Shown piece by piece: positions 36,570 through 49,788 of a DNA stretch of 64,000 nucleotides. The position numbers and the translations under genes were made by a program. Within the stretch, counting starts at the first letter, position 1. Every line of letters begins with the position of its first letter. Below the pieces are notes generated by a model, which searched no databases, was not told where the DNA came from, and worked only from the letters and a program-made list of their open reading frames with translations. This DNA is from Dryas octopetala (taxonomy: Eukaryota; Streptophyta; Magnoliopsida; Rosales; Rosaceae). The stretch spans positions 26,956,698 to 27,020,697 of the forward strand of contig OY992833.1 of assembly GCA_963921425.1 (NCBI GenBank), written 5' to 3'.

Positions 36570-38310
36570 TATTTGCTCATCAGCCTATGCTTTTTTTTTT
36601 TTCTTTTTTCTGAATTGCATATTACCACAAACTTTTCTTATGTTCTAGAATTTTTTTTATACGTTAAAATTTGTATTTATGTTGAATATGAGGTGCTTGA
36701 TGAAATACGGGTGTAGATATTGGGAGGGATTTTACCAAAATTCAGTTTGTTTTGGATGAGAGAGAGATGGAGAGAGAGAGAGCCTATTTTATTATTTTTT
36801 TTCCTGAATTGTATATTACCATAGACTTTTCTTATGTTCTACTCTTTTTATAGGTTTTTGGTTTGGCTCATCTAACATTTATGTTGATTTAATATATTTA
36901 AATGTGTGGAGAATGATGGGTTTTTCTTCTTTGATGTATGAGAAATTTCTTTCTTTTGAAAGATAATGAGGCACTTTTGATGTGTCTATTATATTCTTAG
37001 CCTGGGTTGTCTAAACATTTTCTAATCTTCTTACTAATCGTCTCTTTGTTTAGGTTGTCCGAGTGAAGCTTTAATTGATGACTTCTGTAACCCAATAAAT
37101 CTTGAAGGCTTCAAGTATGCATTTCAGGATGAGTACTACTTTAAATCAAAGGTTTACATGCTGATGGTATTAGTTCATTATGCATTGATATTAACTCCGA
37201 TGTGTCCCATGTTAATTTGGTATTTGTTAAGGTTCTTAATTTTTGTAATAAGAAGATTAGTAACTCGGATCTGCTAGCTATTAGAAGATTTTGCAATGTA
37301 ATTGAGCTATTGGGGGTATATATTAATACTAGCTATTAGAAGATTACAACAAGAAAAGTAGTGTGAATTGTTACTATTTTATGTATTATACTCTAAACTC
37401 ACGAGCAAAACTGGAATAGTTGATAGTATTGTACAGAAAATGTGATATGAATTGGTATTGTTCAAATTAATAGCATTTATTAATTGGTTTTATTTTTCTT
37501 ACACCATCGTTTATCCTTATATTCTATTTTTTTAATAATAACGTTTTTCCCATTCTTTGAATATCATTGAGAAGAGCCTAAAACATGCAAATTTAAATGT
37601 GACGTACAATAATAATCAGATATAGAAATATCATAGAGAAAAATAGGCAAGGGCAAGGAGAAAGAAATGCACACATGAAAATTATGCAACACCTATTGTG
37701 GAAAAACAAATTAAATTATGCGCAATATGAGAAAGCTTTTTGGTATGTGCAGGGGACATGGCCAAAGACTAGATATTGGATGTCCTTCTCCCCTCCCCTC
37801 AATGACCCTATTTACTTGGTACTATTAGGCAATTAATAACATGAATTAATTGAGGTCATTGAGGAGAGGGGAGGGACATCCGATTTAGGGGCTGCCAACC
37901 CCTGTTTTGGGGAGGAGGGGGGGGGGGATTTCTTTATTTTGTTTTATCTTTTTTATTTAAGAGTGAAATGAAAAATTTTTGTGAAGAAAATTTGTACTTG
38001 AGTATGGAGAGGAAATTGGGGGTATCAAGGTGCACTTAAAAAAAATATTTCTTCTATTTGTTGTTTTCATGCAAATAAGTAACAATATCTATTGTAAAAG
38101 GAAAATTAAAGGTTCTCTCTCTACAAAATTTATAGGCTATAAAACCAATTTCTATTAAGAAAAAAAAAATTCAAATGAACACTCACCACACTCATAGCCA
38201 CTCACCAAACTATACACACTGCACAGAACGCTGCACCAATTACACTCACAGCCACTAACCTCACCACACACTACACACACTGCACTCAAGCACTTTCTTC
38301 CACACACACA
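36570..38310. other. Spacer, no gene recognised
   Basis: AT-rich with homopolymer runs. It contains a short hairpin at 37778-37881, listed separately. No coding feature supported. Confidence 0.5.
37778..37881. repeat. Imperfect hairpin with stems of about 28 bp
   Basis: The arm 37778-37807 (GGATGTCCTTCTCCCCTCCC then CTCAATGACC) is complementary to 37854-37881, with a loop of about 46 bp. It may be a tiny MITE remnant or a small-RNA hairpin. Confidence 0.6.
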
Positions 38311-38318
38311 CAACCAAC

Positions 38319-38770
38319 TTATTTAAAGCAAATAAAAAATGTATCAATATATAAAAAAAAATTATAACAATTGCACCCCATGGGATTCGAACTCCAAATC
38401 AAAAAGTTGAAAATGAATCAACTTACCACTTGCTTTAGCTACTCCTGGACATGAAGAGAATATATCAAAAATTCACAATGATATTGGATTCTATAATTTT
38501 CTTATAAGAAGTCAAATTGAGAAACTTTCTTCAAATAAATAATTATTTAAAGCAAATAAAAAATGTATCAATATATAAAAAAAATTATAACAATTGCACC
38601 CCATGGGATTCGAACCCCCAATCAAAAAGTTGAAAATGAATCAACTTACCACTTGCTTCAGCTACTCCTGGACATGAAGAGAATATATCAAAAATTCAAA
38701 ATGATATTTGATTCTATAATTTTCTTATAAGAAGTCAAATTGAGAAACTTTCTTCAAATAAATAATTATT
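38319..38770 (-). mobile_element. Tandem pair of tRNA-derived SINEs
   Basis: Two direct copies with a period of 224 bp. On the minus strand each shows an A-box-like TAGCTNAAGCAAGTGGTAAG (around 38424-38442 and 38648-38666) and a B-box GGTTCGAATCC-like motif (around 38383-38395 and 38607-38619). That is the RNA polymerase III promoter layout of a SINE. A third partial A-box lies near 38876-38896 on plus. Confidence 0.7.
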
Positions 38771-38779
38771 TCATTATAA

Positions 38780-40380
38780 AAAGTTTTTACGTATGCACAA
38801 TAGAAAATTTTATAGGATAAACTGGGCATGCTAAAATAACAACGTTTGCACAATAAGGAGAGCTTATTCGCACAATAGCTGAAGCAAGTGGTAAATTAGA
38901 GTGTAATTCAATATTTTTATTTGGCAAGAATGAAGAAAAGCCGGATAAATCATATTCCCGAAAAGACTAGCTAAATGCTCTAAGAATATACGTAATACAG
39001 CTTATTAAACGAATTACGTTTGCTAAAATATTGGTGTATGCGCAATAAAAAGAGCCTCTTCGCACTCGCTCTCGCGAGTGTGAGTGCGGAGAGACTAGTA
39101 ATTGTATAAGCTTAAACCACGGTGATTGGGGCACTTTTTTTATTTGCTTAGTAGAAGGGAGAGTGGCATAAAAATAGGCCCAGCCCAAAAGTTAAACAAA
39201 TCTTGTGGCCGTGTAGTGTGTGCAATAGGAAAAATGTGAGAGTAAACTTCTCTCCTTTCTGATGTGGGATAGTAGAAGTAGAACTGTAGAAGTGTAGATT
39301 ATTAACATTATTATAAAGTATCTGTTTGAACATTTTTTACACTAGCAGTTAGTGGTCTAGTGGTCAAGGCTTTGCTTTATCTTGTGGCTAGCTTCGAATC
39401 TTGTGGTAAGCTTTTTAGTTTCTACCTTTGCATTTTTTTATTCTGCAGGGGCTAACAATATGGGTAACACAACAAAATTTAAAAAAACTGCAGGGGCTGC
39501 AGCCTATGTAGCCCCTAATGTAGATTCGCCCCTACTGCATTGCATGTAAAGGTTCTTAATTGGCAATGTTCTCATATATTTATTGGTTTTGTATGAAGCT
39601 TTTTTGTTAAGGTATCATACCTACTTTGATTCTTCTATCTTCTTCTTGTATAATTTTCAGTATTGTATTGAATAAATAAAAAGAATGAAAGATTGAGAGA
39701 CGGAAAGAAGTAAAAGTGTAAAACTAAGAATAATTAAGGAAGGAGAATGTCAGAATCAAGGACTCTCCTCCTCCTGACTCAAACTCAAACTCGCCGCCGC
39801 CAAGTGACTATAATGGTGGTTCTGGTTCATTATCCCCTAATTATGAATAGAACACAAGTCAATCACAATCACCGAAAAATATTTTAGGATCCAATTCAAA
39901 TTTAGGATCATGGATTCAATTCAATCGAACAATAATTACAAACAGTTCACCAAAAAAAAAAAAGCATAAAAAAAGATTTATTTACATTTTTTGAGGCTAC
40001 ACCTTGTAGAACACAAGATATTAATTTGATCAATGATGTCATATAATTGAAGCGATTTTGGAAGAAAGAAATTAAGGAAAAATGGATGGGTGGGATAATA
40101 GTTAAGGGGGTGGGATAATAGTTAAGAGTGTGGAAAAAATGTTTATTAAATTGATATATTAAAGGATATTATAAGAACAATAAAAGATGTAAAGAGTAGT
40201 TTTATATTTTTTTTAAATTTAATAGGGGTGTAAAAATAAGGTGGGTTAGAGACTCGGTACATATTGCATAAAAGCTCTACTCCCACTTGGTAGTTTTGCA
40301 TAAAAGCTCTACTCCCACTTGGTGGTTTCGAAACTAGCATTAATTTTTAGAAGCTATGAATTAATGGTTCGATCATCTAT
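38780..40380. other. Spacer with small repeats
   Basis: Apart from the SINE head, this holds a 19-bp doublet (GGGTGGGATAATAGTTAAG, 40087-40127) and a 31-bp doublet (CATAAAAGCTCTACTCCCAC type, 40266-40328). GGGGCTGCAG-type sequence at 39490-39535 resembles the start near 35600 and could mark ends of a decayed element. No gene recognised. Confidence 0.4.
39345..39420 (+). mobile_element. tRNA-like SINE head
   Basis: Reads AGTGGTCTAGTGGTCAAGGC (A-box type) followed by GGCTAGCTTCGAATCTTG (B-box type) at SINE spacing. The 3' limit is not clear. Confidence 0.5.
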
Positions 40381-40399
40381 ATATGTATAAAGACAAATT

Positions 40400-40437
40400 T
40401 CTTACTTGATGGAGCTCGTTGCCTTTTCTCTGGGCTA
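40400..40437 (-). pseudogene. YABBY-domain exon relic
   Basis: The minus strand reads CCCAGAGAAAAGGCAACGAG then CTCCATCAAGTAAG, coding PEKRQRAPS and a splice donor. It matches INO exon 4 (18551-18599) but lacks 19 bp between two GAT repeats. No other YABBY exon is nearby. Confidence 0.6.
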
Positions 40438-40439
40438 TA

Positions 40440-42300
40440 TAAAATTCATGAAATGAACTAAAACAATTAGCAAGGTTAATTCAATGTTATACAGACATTC
40501 ACAGGTTCTAGAATTCTATCCTCAATCTTCATTTTCGAAAGGGGTGGCTCCAAGCCTCCGATGTAGAGTTTACCATACCAGTATAACAAGTAGACGTTAG
40601 GACTTGGGATTTTCATCAACTTCAATACCATTTTGTTTGTTAATGTTCGTTCGAGGGTCTCAACGCTTCACATTGATCACATCTTCCAAATTTTCTACGA
40701 GTGATACTATTTTATTTTCCTAATATTTTTAGTTCTTACCTTACTAATAAATGCTGAAAAACATTTGAGGCCTCATTCTTTGTTTGTGATAGCGACTATG
40801 CACATGTACGTAGTTCTCCGAAATTTGCTTGGGCAAAAATCACAACAATTTCTACTTTTTAGGGATCATTAGATCTTTCCTTTCAGAACCGTTTCTATAC
40901 ATTCAACAAGGACAAAAACATTTTGGCCAAAAAAAAACCAAGCACTAAAACACAAGGCCCAAAAAAAAAAGGACTAAAACATGAAGAAAATTGGAATTGT
41001 ATTATTATAGCAAACAACCAATGAGGGATATTTCCATGCACAAATGAATACAACAAAAGGGAAAATCCTAAACCAGACTCGGCCTTGTTCATCTTCAAGA
41101 GTGACCAAATTATACCATGAAGGGCTTGCTGGGCATTGATGAAGTGTAAAACAAAAAAGGTATTTGATTGCAACAAACATGAACATGAGTTGTTTACGAT
41201 ATGCTGTTGAGGTTATTAAGAATATATAACAGAGGCAAACAATTGGCAAGTAAAGGCCCAAGCCAACCAGTAAAGCGCAAGCCAATCTTGCATTGACCCG
41301 ACTTCAAAGCTAAATATATTCTAAAGGGCAACATCACAGCATTTAGATAGGGCGGTGGCCACAGCTGCACTCCAATCCCACCGGAGCTCAAACACCGACC
41401 AAAATAATAAATCAGTGCCTACTGTTCAAAATCATATAACCATGAACCAAAAACGAATTCAAAATCATACAATTGGTGCCTAATTGGTGAGACTAAAATC
41501 CAAGTACATCTAAATGGAGCGGACTCTGAAGCATTGGGTAGTCTACACCCAAATTCAGCTGTCCTCACAGTACACCAAAATCAACTGTCCAATCAGTATA
41601 CCCAAATCAAATGCTAAAGATAAAAAATTAAAGTACAAAACATTCAATTAATCAAAGCAAAAAAAGCATCACTAAATTTTCATTTAAAATCAAATGTAGG
41701 CATAGCAGGGTGAGTCTAAACTATTCTTTGTACCCAAGAATGAAGGGAATGACAATGATTTTTCATAAGCACAGATACTACTTTGGATGCTATGAATGAC
41801 AAGTTTCAGATGAAATAACAGAGAAATACAAAATGCCAATCCTAGTTAGGCAGACAGCAACTTATTAGAGTTGAAAAGCAAACCCAAACCATTACTAATG
41901 GGCAAAAGCAATGATAAATGAAAGGAGCTAAAAGAAGGATATTGAAGATCAAAAGAAAATTCAGAGGAACACATTTTCAATGAAATGTGATCCAAATTCT
42001 ACGACATTCATCCTGCATAGCGCACCAACAAGCAAACAACATGGGCTTATCTCTGACTTAACTTCCCAAGACAAAAACAGCAACATATCACATCATCAAT
42101 CAGCCCATCAACAATAAAACATAAATCCAAACAAAATTAAGATAAACCAAACCATTTAACATTTGAAAAACGAAATATGTCATTTAAGCAACGACAAGAC
42201 CTAAAAATTCAGAGGTTTCGAAGCATGAAATCAAAACAAAAACACCATAAAGTAGCGAAACTAGAATTCATGATGATATATGTAAATATAAAATCACTAA
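40440..42300. other. Spacer and 3' flank of ubiquitin-eS31 copy 2
   Basis: Homology to unit 1 starts near 41640 (CATTCAATTAATCAAAGC). Positions 41708-41910 are present only here. Frames at 40895-41391 on minus have no recognisable domain. Confidence 0.5.
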
Positions 42301-42303
42301 ACT

Positions 42304-42819
<516 letters not shown>

Positions 42820-42869
42820 CTAAAAGAGAAGGACTCAGACTGGGACTGAAAAAATGGAGGGCTTTATGC

Positions 42870-42986
42870 TTATATACTATCTCGACTCTAGGGTTTGGGG
42901 GAATTGCTGTCAGGATTGATGGGTTTGACATTATCAGGCCCACTCTAGTTAAGAGCCCAAACTCTTTATTGACGACAAAAAGCCCA
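42870..42986 (-). promoter_or_regulatory. TATA, telo-box and site II cluster, ubiquitin-eS31 copy 2
   Basis: TATATAA at 42870-42876, telo-box at 42889-42896, and TGGGCC/T motifs at 42937-42942, 42954-42959 and 42981-42986, with the same spacing as in copy 1. Confidence 0.7.
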
Positions 42987-43078
42987 GAGTTAGGGATGAC
43001 AATGGTGTGGGGTGGTGGTCAAATTGTCATTTTCATCCACATTTTTTGTTAAATCAATGAGGATCTCAATGAATGGGT

Positions 43079-44539
43079 AGGGCTCGTATATTCAAACAGG
43101 AGATCTACGTTGGGGTCAATCTTAGTTTAGGATATTAGTTTAAATTTGTGTTAATTTAGGACACATATTTAGAATTTGTATTAATGTGGGACAATTAGTC
43201 AACTCTATTAAGATGAAAGATAATTTGGTCATTTTATATTTTAAAAATAAAAAATAATAACAAAAAACTATAAAAATTATTTCTTACTACTAAAATAATT
43301 ATTAAAAAGTTTAAAACTAAAAAAAGTTAACATTTAACAAAGATTAAAACTAAAAACCCACAAAAATAAAAAATTACATAAAAACAAAAAATCTGAAAAT
43401 GAAAAAAAAAAAAACAAATTATCCAAAACCAAATCAGGCTGAGCTTGCTGTTGGGAGGGGATCGGGGTAGGGAGGAAGGGGGGAAGAGATATGAGATTGG
43501 GGGTTTCTGTTAGGAATTTACAGCTTTTCAAATTTAGGGTCAAAAATATTAAGCAAACCAAATACAGTGGATCGAAAATAATTTGAAATGAGATATCTTG
43601 AATTTCTCACTGAGTTGTAAGATGCGGTTGCACGGCATATTGAAGTCAATATGCTTTTTAGGATTAAAATTGAATGGCAAAAATGGTAATGGATATTCAG
43701 ACGAATTAATCAATCCCAACTCATTGGGGAGATAATCAACATTTCCAGGTATTGCCCATTGTAATTTATGAATATTTAAAGATTTTACATCTTGGAGAAG
43801 CTTTTACAATCCATTCAGATGTGAAGAGATCAGGGTGGGGAGGAAGAGGGGAAGAGAGGAGAGTGGGTTTTGGGTTATGGGTTTCAGGTGGGTTTGTGGG
43901 TTATGGGTTTCGGGGGTTTTGGGAGTTCTGGGTTATGGGTTTCAAGTGGGATTTGTGGGGTCTGGGTTTCAGTGGTGCTGGTGGCAGACGGTGAGTGGAA
44001 AGAGGCGGGGAGAGAGATTAAGGTTGAGAAAGAAGTGAGGGGGTGGGTTTTGGTGGGAAGGAGGGGGAGGACCGGTGACGGGGAAGAAAGAGGAAGGGGC
44101 GCTTGCACTTGCTGGAGAAAAAAGGAGGGAGAAGAAAAGGAAAAAGAGAGGGGCTCAGGGTGAGGGAAAGAATAAGAAGAAAAATAAGAAAGGAGGGGGT
44201 GTGCACGAGATGGGGCTGGGAGAAAGAGAAATGGGGCTGAGAAGGTGAGTTCGGGGCTGGGTGGAGATGGGATCGAGAGAGATGAGAGTTTTCACAAATT
44301 ATAAAAATAGTTTTAAATATTTTGATTTATTTTTAGTAGTAACTTTTTTGCTTTTTTTTTTTTTTTTATAGATTTTTTAATTTTTATTAACAGAGTAGAC
44401 GGAAATTTTAACAGAGTTGACGAATTGTCCCACATTAATACAAATCCTAAATATGTGTCATAAACTAACACAAACCCAAACTAGTGTCCTAAAATAAGAT
44501 TGACTCCAAAATAAATGTCCTGTTTGAAAAATTTTCCCT
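43079..44539. mobile_element. Pack-MULE-like element, copy B
   Basis: Orthologous in position to copy A (same flank next to ubiquitin-eS31). It carries the same NLR fragment (about 43570-43750) and G-rich segment. Its right flank joins directly to a second copy at the words ACACATTGTCATTTTCATCC. Confidence 0.65.
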
Positions 44540-44624
44540 CATATATATTTATGGACAATGTAATACACATTGTCATTTTCATCCACATTTTTTGTTAAAT
44601 CAATGAGGATCTCAATGAATGGGG

Positions 44625-46028
44625 AGGGCTCATATATTCAAACAGGACACTTACGTTGAGTCGATCTTAGTTTAGGATACTAGTTTAGGCTTGTGCTAAT
44701 TTAGGACACATATTTAGGATTTGTATTTATGTGAGACAATCAGTCAACTTTGTTAAAATTTCCGTTAAAATGAAGGATAATTTGGTCATTTTATATTTTA
44801 AAAATAAAAATAATAATAAAAAAACTATAAAAATTATTTAAAAGTTTGAAACTAAAAAAAGTTAACATTTCACAAAGATTAAAACTAAAACCCACAAAAA
44901 TAGAAAATTACATAAAGACAAAAAATTTGAAAATGAAAAAAAAACAAATTACCCAAAGCCAAATCGGGCTGGGCTTGCTGTTGGGAGGGGATCGGGTGGG
45001 AAGGAAAGGGGGAAGAGATATGAGATTGGGGGTTTATGTTATAAATTTATAGCTTTTCAAATTTAGGGTCGAAAATCTTAAGCAAACCAAATATAGTGGA
45101 TCGAAATAATTTGAAATGAGATATCTTGAATTTCTCACTGAGTTGTAAGATGCAGCTGCACGGCATACTAAAGTCAATATGCTTTTTAGGATTAAAATTG
45201 AATGGCAAAAATTGTAATGGATATTCAGACCAATTAATCAATCTCAACTCATTGGGGGCAGATAATCAACAACTCCAAGTATCGCCCATTGCAATTTATA
45301 AATATTTGAAGTTTTTTCATTTTGGAGAAGCTTTTACAATCCATTCAGCTGGGAGGGGATCAGGGTGGGGAGGAAGGAAGGAAGAGAGAAGAGTGGGTTT
45401 GTGGGTTCTGGGTTTTGGGGGTTCTAAGTTTCAGGGGTTTTGGGAGTTTTGGGTTATGGGTTTCAGGTGGGATTTGTGGGGTCTGGGTTTTAGTGGTACT
45501 GGTGGCAGACGGTGAGTGAAAAGGGGCGGGGAGAGAGATTAAGGCAGAGAAATAAGTGAGGAGGTGGGTTTCGGTAAGGAAAAGGGAGGGGCGTCTACGC
45601 CTGGTGGAGAAAAAGGGAGGGAGAAGAGAATGAAAAAGAGAGGGGCTCGAGGTGGGGGAAAGAATAGTGGAAGAGGTGTGCACGAGATGAGGCTGGGAGA
45701 GAGGGAGATGAGGATGAGAAGGTGAGTTCGGGGCTGGATGGAGATGGGATCGAGAGAGATGAGAGATTGAGATAGGTGAGAGATGAGAGTTTTCACAAAT
45801 TACAAAATTAGTTTTAAATATTTTAATTTATTTTTAGTAGTAACTTTTTTTTTTTATAGTTTTTTTAATTTTTTTTTAACAGAATTGACCGAAATTTTAA
45901 CAGAGTTGACAGATTGTCCCACATTAATACAAATCCTAATTATATGTCATAAACTAACACAAACTTAAACTGATATTCTAAAATAAGATTGACCCTAAAA
46001 TAAGTGTCATATTTGAAAATTTTTCCCT
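44625..46028. mobile_element. Pack-MULE-like element, copy C (tandem)
   Basis: A third, more diverged copy lying head to tail with copy B; the flank GTCATTTTCATCCACATTTTTTGTT is repeated before it. It holds the best-preserved NLR fragment: the minus frame at 45047-45247 contains LINWSEYPLQFLPFNFNPKK. It is absent from unit 1. Confidence 0.65.
45047..45247 (-). pseudogene. Captured TIR-NBS-LRR fragment (copy C)
   Basis: An open 66-codon piece of the first LRR repeats of a TIR-NBS-LRR protein, with the signature W-x-x-Y-P-L-x-F-L-P-x-N-F-x-P-K-K. No TIR or NB-ARC sequence accompanies it. Confidence 0.65.
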
Positions 46029-49000
46029 CATATGTATTTATGGACAATGTAATACACATTAATTCATTTTTAATCTATGTGTCATTCTTATATTGGATTA
46101 TACAATATGTTATTTTTAATAATGCAATAACGTGGTATGTATATCATTTATTACATGAATAGGGGAAAAATTAAGATAAATAACATTTTCTTTTATTTTT
46201 TAATGCTATTTAACCTAATTAATTTTTATCCCTTCAACCCCACCCCCAAACGACCCAAATCCCACCACCTCCTCCTCTTCTTCCCCACCAATCCCAATTC
46301 CCAAATACCCGCCTCCCCTGAAAAAGTCCCAAAATGCCCCTCCTCCCAACCCAGCTCTCAAATCCCTCCACCGCCGCACCAAATACTACAAGCCCGTACG
46401 CGAGGGCGTCATCCAATCCGACGGCGACCGCTCCGTCGTCGTCGGCGAAAACGGCGTGTCGTACCTCCTCCCCGGCGCGCCCTTCGAGTTCCAATTCAGC
46501 TACTCCGAGACCCCAAAGGCGAAACCTTTGGCCATTCGCGAACCAGCTTTCTTGCCCTTCGCGCCGCCCACAATGCCGAGGCCGTGGACCGGCAAGGCTC
46601 CGTTGAAGAGCGCCAAGGAGAAGAAGATGAGGCGGAAGGTTCCGCTTTTCGACTCCGTCGGTCCGTTGATTCCGGGAACCAAGGGAGTGAAGCAGGTGGA
46701 AATGCCGAGGCCCTTTCAGTTGGGGAAGTATCCCAGGCAGGAGAAGACAAGGGAGGAGATTCTCGGAGAGCCCTTGAAGAAATGGGAGGTCAAAATGCTC
46801 GTCAAACCCCATTTGTCCGATAATCGCCAAGTCAATCTCGGTGAGCTCTTTGCTTTTGGTGCTGTCTTGGTGTTTTTCTTATTGCTTTCTTTGCTGTTGA
46901 GTGTTGAGTGACTCGTTTTTCTGTTTGTTTAGGAAGAGATGGATTGACGCATAATATGTTGGAGTTGGTACATTCGCATTGGAAGCGGCGACCAGTCTGT
47001 AAAGTTAAATGCAAAGGTGTTCCAACTGTAGATATGAATAATGTTTGCCACCATCTTGAGGTATCCATGAATTGCTTGTTTTGTTCTGCCACCACAATAG
47101 CATGTTCAACATCACAAAATTAACTTACATTACTGTATATACTGTGGAAGTTCGACAATGCAGTTTAAGCTGACGATCAGACTACGGAAAAACTTGATAA
47201 AACTCAGGTTTTGTATATGATTCCAGGAAAGAACTGGGGGAAAGATCATCCATCGAGTTGGCGGTGTAGTTTATCTCTTTTGCGGAAGAAACTACAACTA
47301 TAAAACTCGTCCACAGTATCCGCTGATGCTGTGGAAACCAGCTGCTCCTGTCTACCCTAAACTTATCCAAGAGGCTCCAGAAGGATTGACTAAAGCTCAA
47401 GCTGAAGAATTGCGGAACAAAGGGAAAAGACTTTTGCCAATATGTAAATTAGGTAATTGTCCCTACTAAGTGCATTGCTCATTCTTATATGCGAACACCC
47501 TGTCAATTGTCATAAAAGGTTTATTTGCTGCTTAGTCTCGTTTTTTGATCTCGTTCCAAGCAACTGGAGCCATAAGATGTGAAGCAAGGCTTTTTTTAAG
47601 TATAATGAGATAGTCAATTTATATGTTCTGTATTGTTATTTCAAAAGGGTCCAAATTTGATCCTCCGGTGTCAGTGGTCCTTGTGTTCCAAAATTATTGT
47701 TTAAAGCATTAAAACCATGCTCTGTATCAGATGATGTCAAGGAATTGATCTTCGTGGCTGCGACAAGCAGCTAAATTCAGTTTTCATTGGGGGTTCAGAG
47801 CTCTTTAATTAAAAAATTAACTGTCACATTGATTTGTGATTAAGATTAATAATTTAATAGACATGCATTACCAAGGTTCTAAACTTCCAAAGATAATTAT
47901 TTCATACTATTTTTATGTTTCTTTCAAATTGCAGCCAAAAATGGAGTATACATCACCTTGGTGAGAGATGTTAGGCATGCTTTTGAAGGAAGTCCTTTGG
48001 TAAAGATTGACTGCAGGGGGATGCATGCAAGCGATTACAAAAAATTAGGCGCTAAGCTTAAGGTTCGTATATATACATCTTCTGTTCTTATAACTCTTCT
48101 TTCGATATATTTTAGCCTGATCCTGTATAAAGCCCTGTAAGAAATGGTACTCTTTTGAGGTTTAACATGTGAAACTGGGTTTTCTTCTTTTAAAAAAATT
48201 ATAATTTTTGGCTTTCAAAACCTTTCAGAGGTACTTATTTCTATTTGACTCACAATGATCAGTAAATGGATGGCAGTGCTTCTTACAAGTGCCAGATAGT
48301 ATCTTGAAAAATTGCTTGATGGTGTTTATATTCTGTAAAGGGTTGCCTCAATCATTCTGTCTACCATGCTCTTAGTTTCCCACTGACCGTTTACCTCTCC
48401 ACTTGTTTACAGGAATTGGTTCCTTGTGTGCTACTTTCTTTTGATGATGAACAGATATTGATGTGGAGGGGACCAGATTGGATATCAATGTACCAAGCGG
48501 CACCTTCACCTTCAGAACCTGCTGATGTTGATATTCTATCATCAACAGAGAGGGGTACAAGTTACAATGCATATGCATGAATATTTTTAAAACCGACTAC
48601 AAATTAATAATAAACCCATGATTCAGGAGATTATCTCTGTCATAAGCTTATATTAACTTAACATCATGTCTAGATAAGAGTGGGGTGATTATTATGCAGG
48701 GGTAATAAGGAGGCACTTGAATCTTATGCATTTTATAATCTTCCATATTGAACATGTCGCTTTTTGTTTGGTCTGAAATCATTTTGGTTGCTAATTGTAA
48801 AATTGGAAGATGAAATTTTTTTAAGGGCTTTAACATGATTTCACCATCATGTGGGCCTTCTGTTATCAGTGTCATGGATGGTAGACCTCATGATTAGAAT
48901 AGACATGGTGTGATGTTTTAGGGCTTCATCTCAATCCAAATTGAAGGAAGCTTCTGCCTTTCAAGTAATCTTGGAAAAGGCAGGTAGGGTTGCAGCCTGT

Positions 49001-49783
49001 TTTTTAGGAAAAGTCCTTATCAGCTGCTGACAAGAGGAGCAGTATCCTAGAAATTACATTCTTTGAGAACTAAATTTTGTTGAACCGATTTTAGACAAGA
49101 GACGCAGCATCCTAGAAATTGTATTTTCCAGAACTAAATTTTAAGCAGCTCTATCTCTCTCTCTCTCGCTCATACACACATAATTAGTTATTTGAGGATT
49201 GCACGTGGACAAAGTCTCTATGTTGTGTATTTTGCTTTTTTATCTTTTGCTGGACAGATTGGAACTTTTATATTGCTAGTACATGGTGTATTTTTTTCCC
49301 CTAAGATTTTTCAATTTGTTTCTGAACTTCTTGTTTCCTCGGTAATAATACTATAACAACCAAATTTTTTCAACACTTGAAGCACTTATATGCTCCTGTG
49401 ATGCTAGACAGTTATGCTTGGCCTCCATTTATGCATTGATTGTGCTTTTTCAGGCCAAGATAATGATAATTCTTGTAAGCCTGATGCCAAAACAGTGATA
49501 ACAAGCCCTAAAATGATGTCGCTGTGGAAACGCTCAATTGACTCGAACAAAGCACTGTTGCTGGATGAAATTGACCTTGATCCCGATGCTCTTCTGAAGA
49601 GGGTGGAGGAATTTGAGGGTGTTTCACAGGCCACAGAGCACTCCTATCCAGCATTAATCTTGTCAAGTGAAGATGGTACCAGCAGCTCTATCCAAGAGTC
49701 TGAGGTTCCCCAAAGTGACCCTTATAGTGGTGAATATGAAGTCTATAGTAACAAAGATGATTATGATTATAGTGATGATAGTG

Positions 49784-49788
49784 ATGAT
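49784..49788 (+). repeat. 5-bp target site duplication, left
   Basis: ATGAT, repeated at 61409-61413. The uninterrupted copy in CAF2 copy 1 has a single ATGAT at this place, which proves the insertion. Confidence 0.95.

Noticed and set aside
38383..38620. True tRNA genes
   Set aside because: A-box and B-box motifs are present but no acceptor or anticodon stem can be formed, and the unit continues into AT-rich tails, which fits SINEs.
46137..46823. 228-codon plus frame at the start of CAF2 copy 2
   Set aside because: It runs in a different frame from CAF2 and gives low-complexity Arg/Pro sequence; it opens in spacer DNA only because of the deletion junction.
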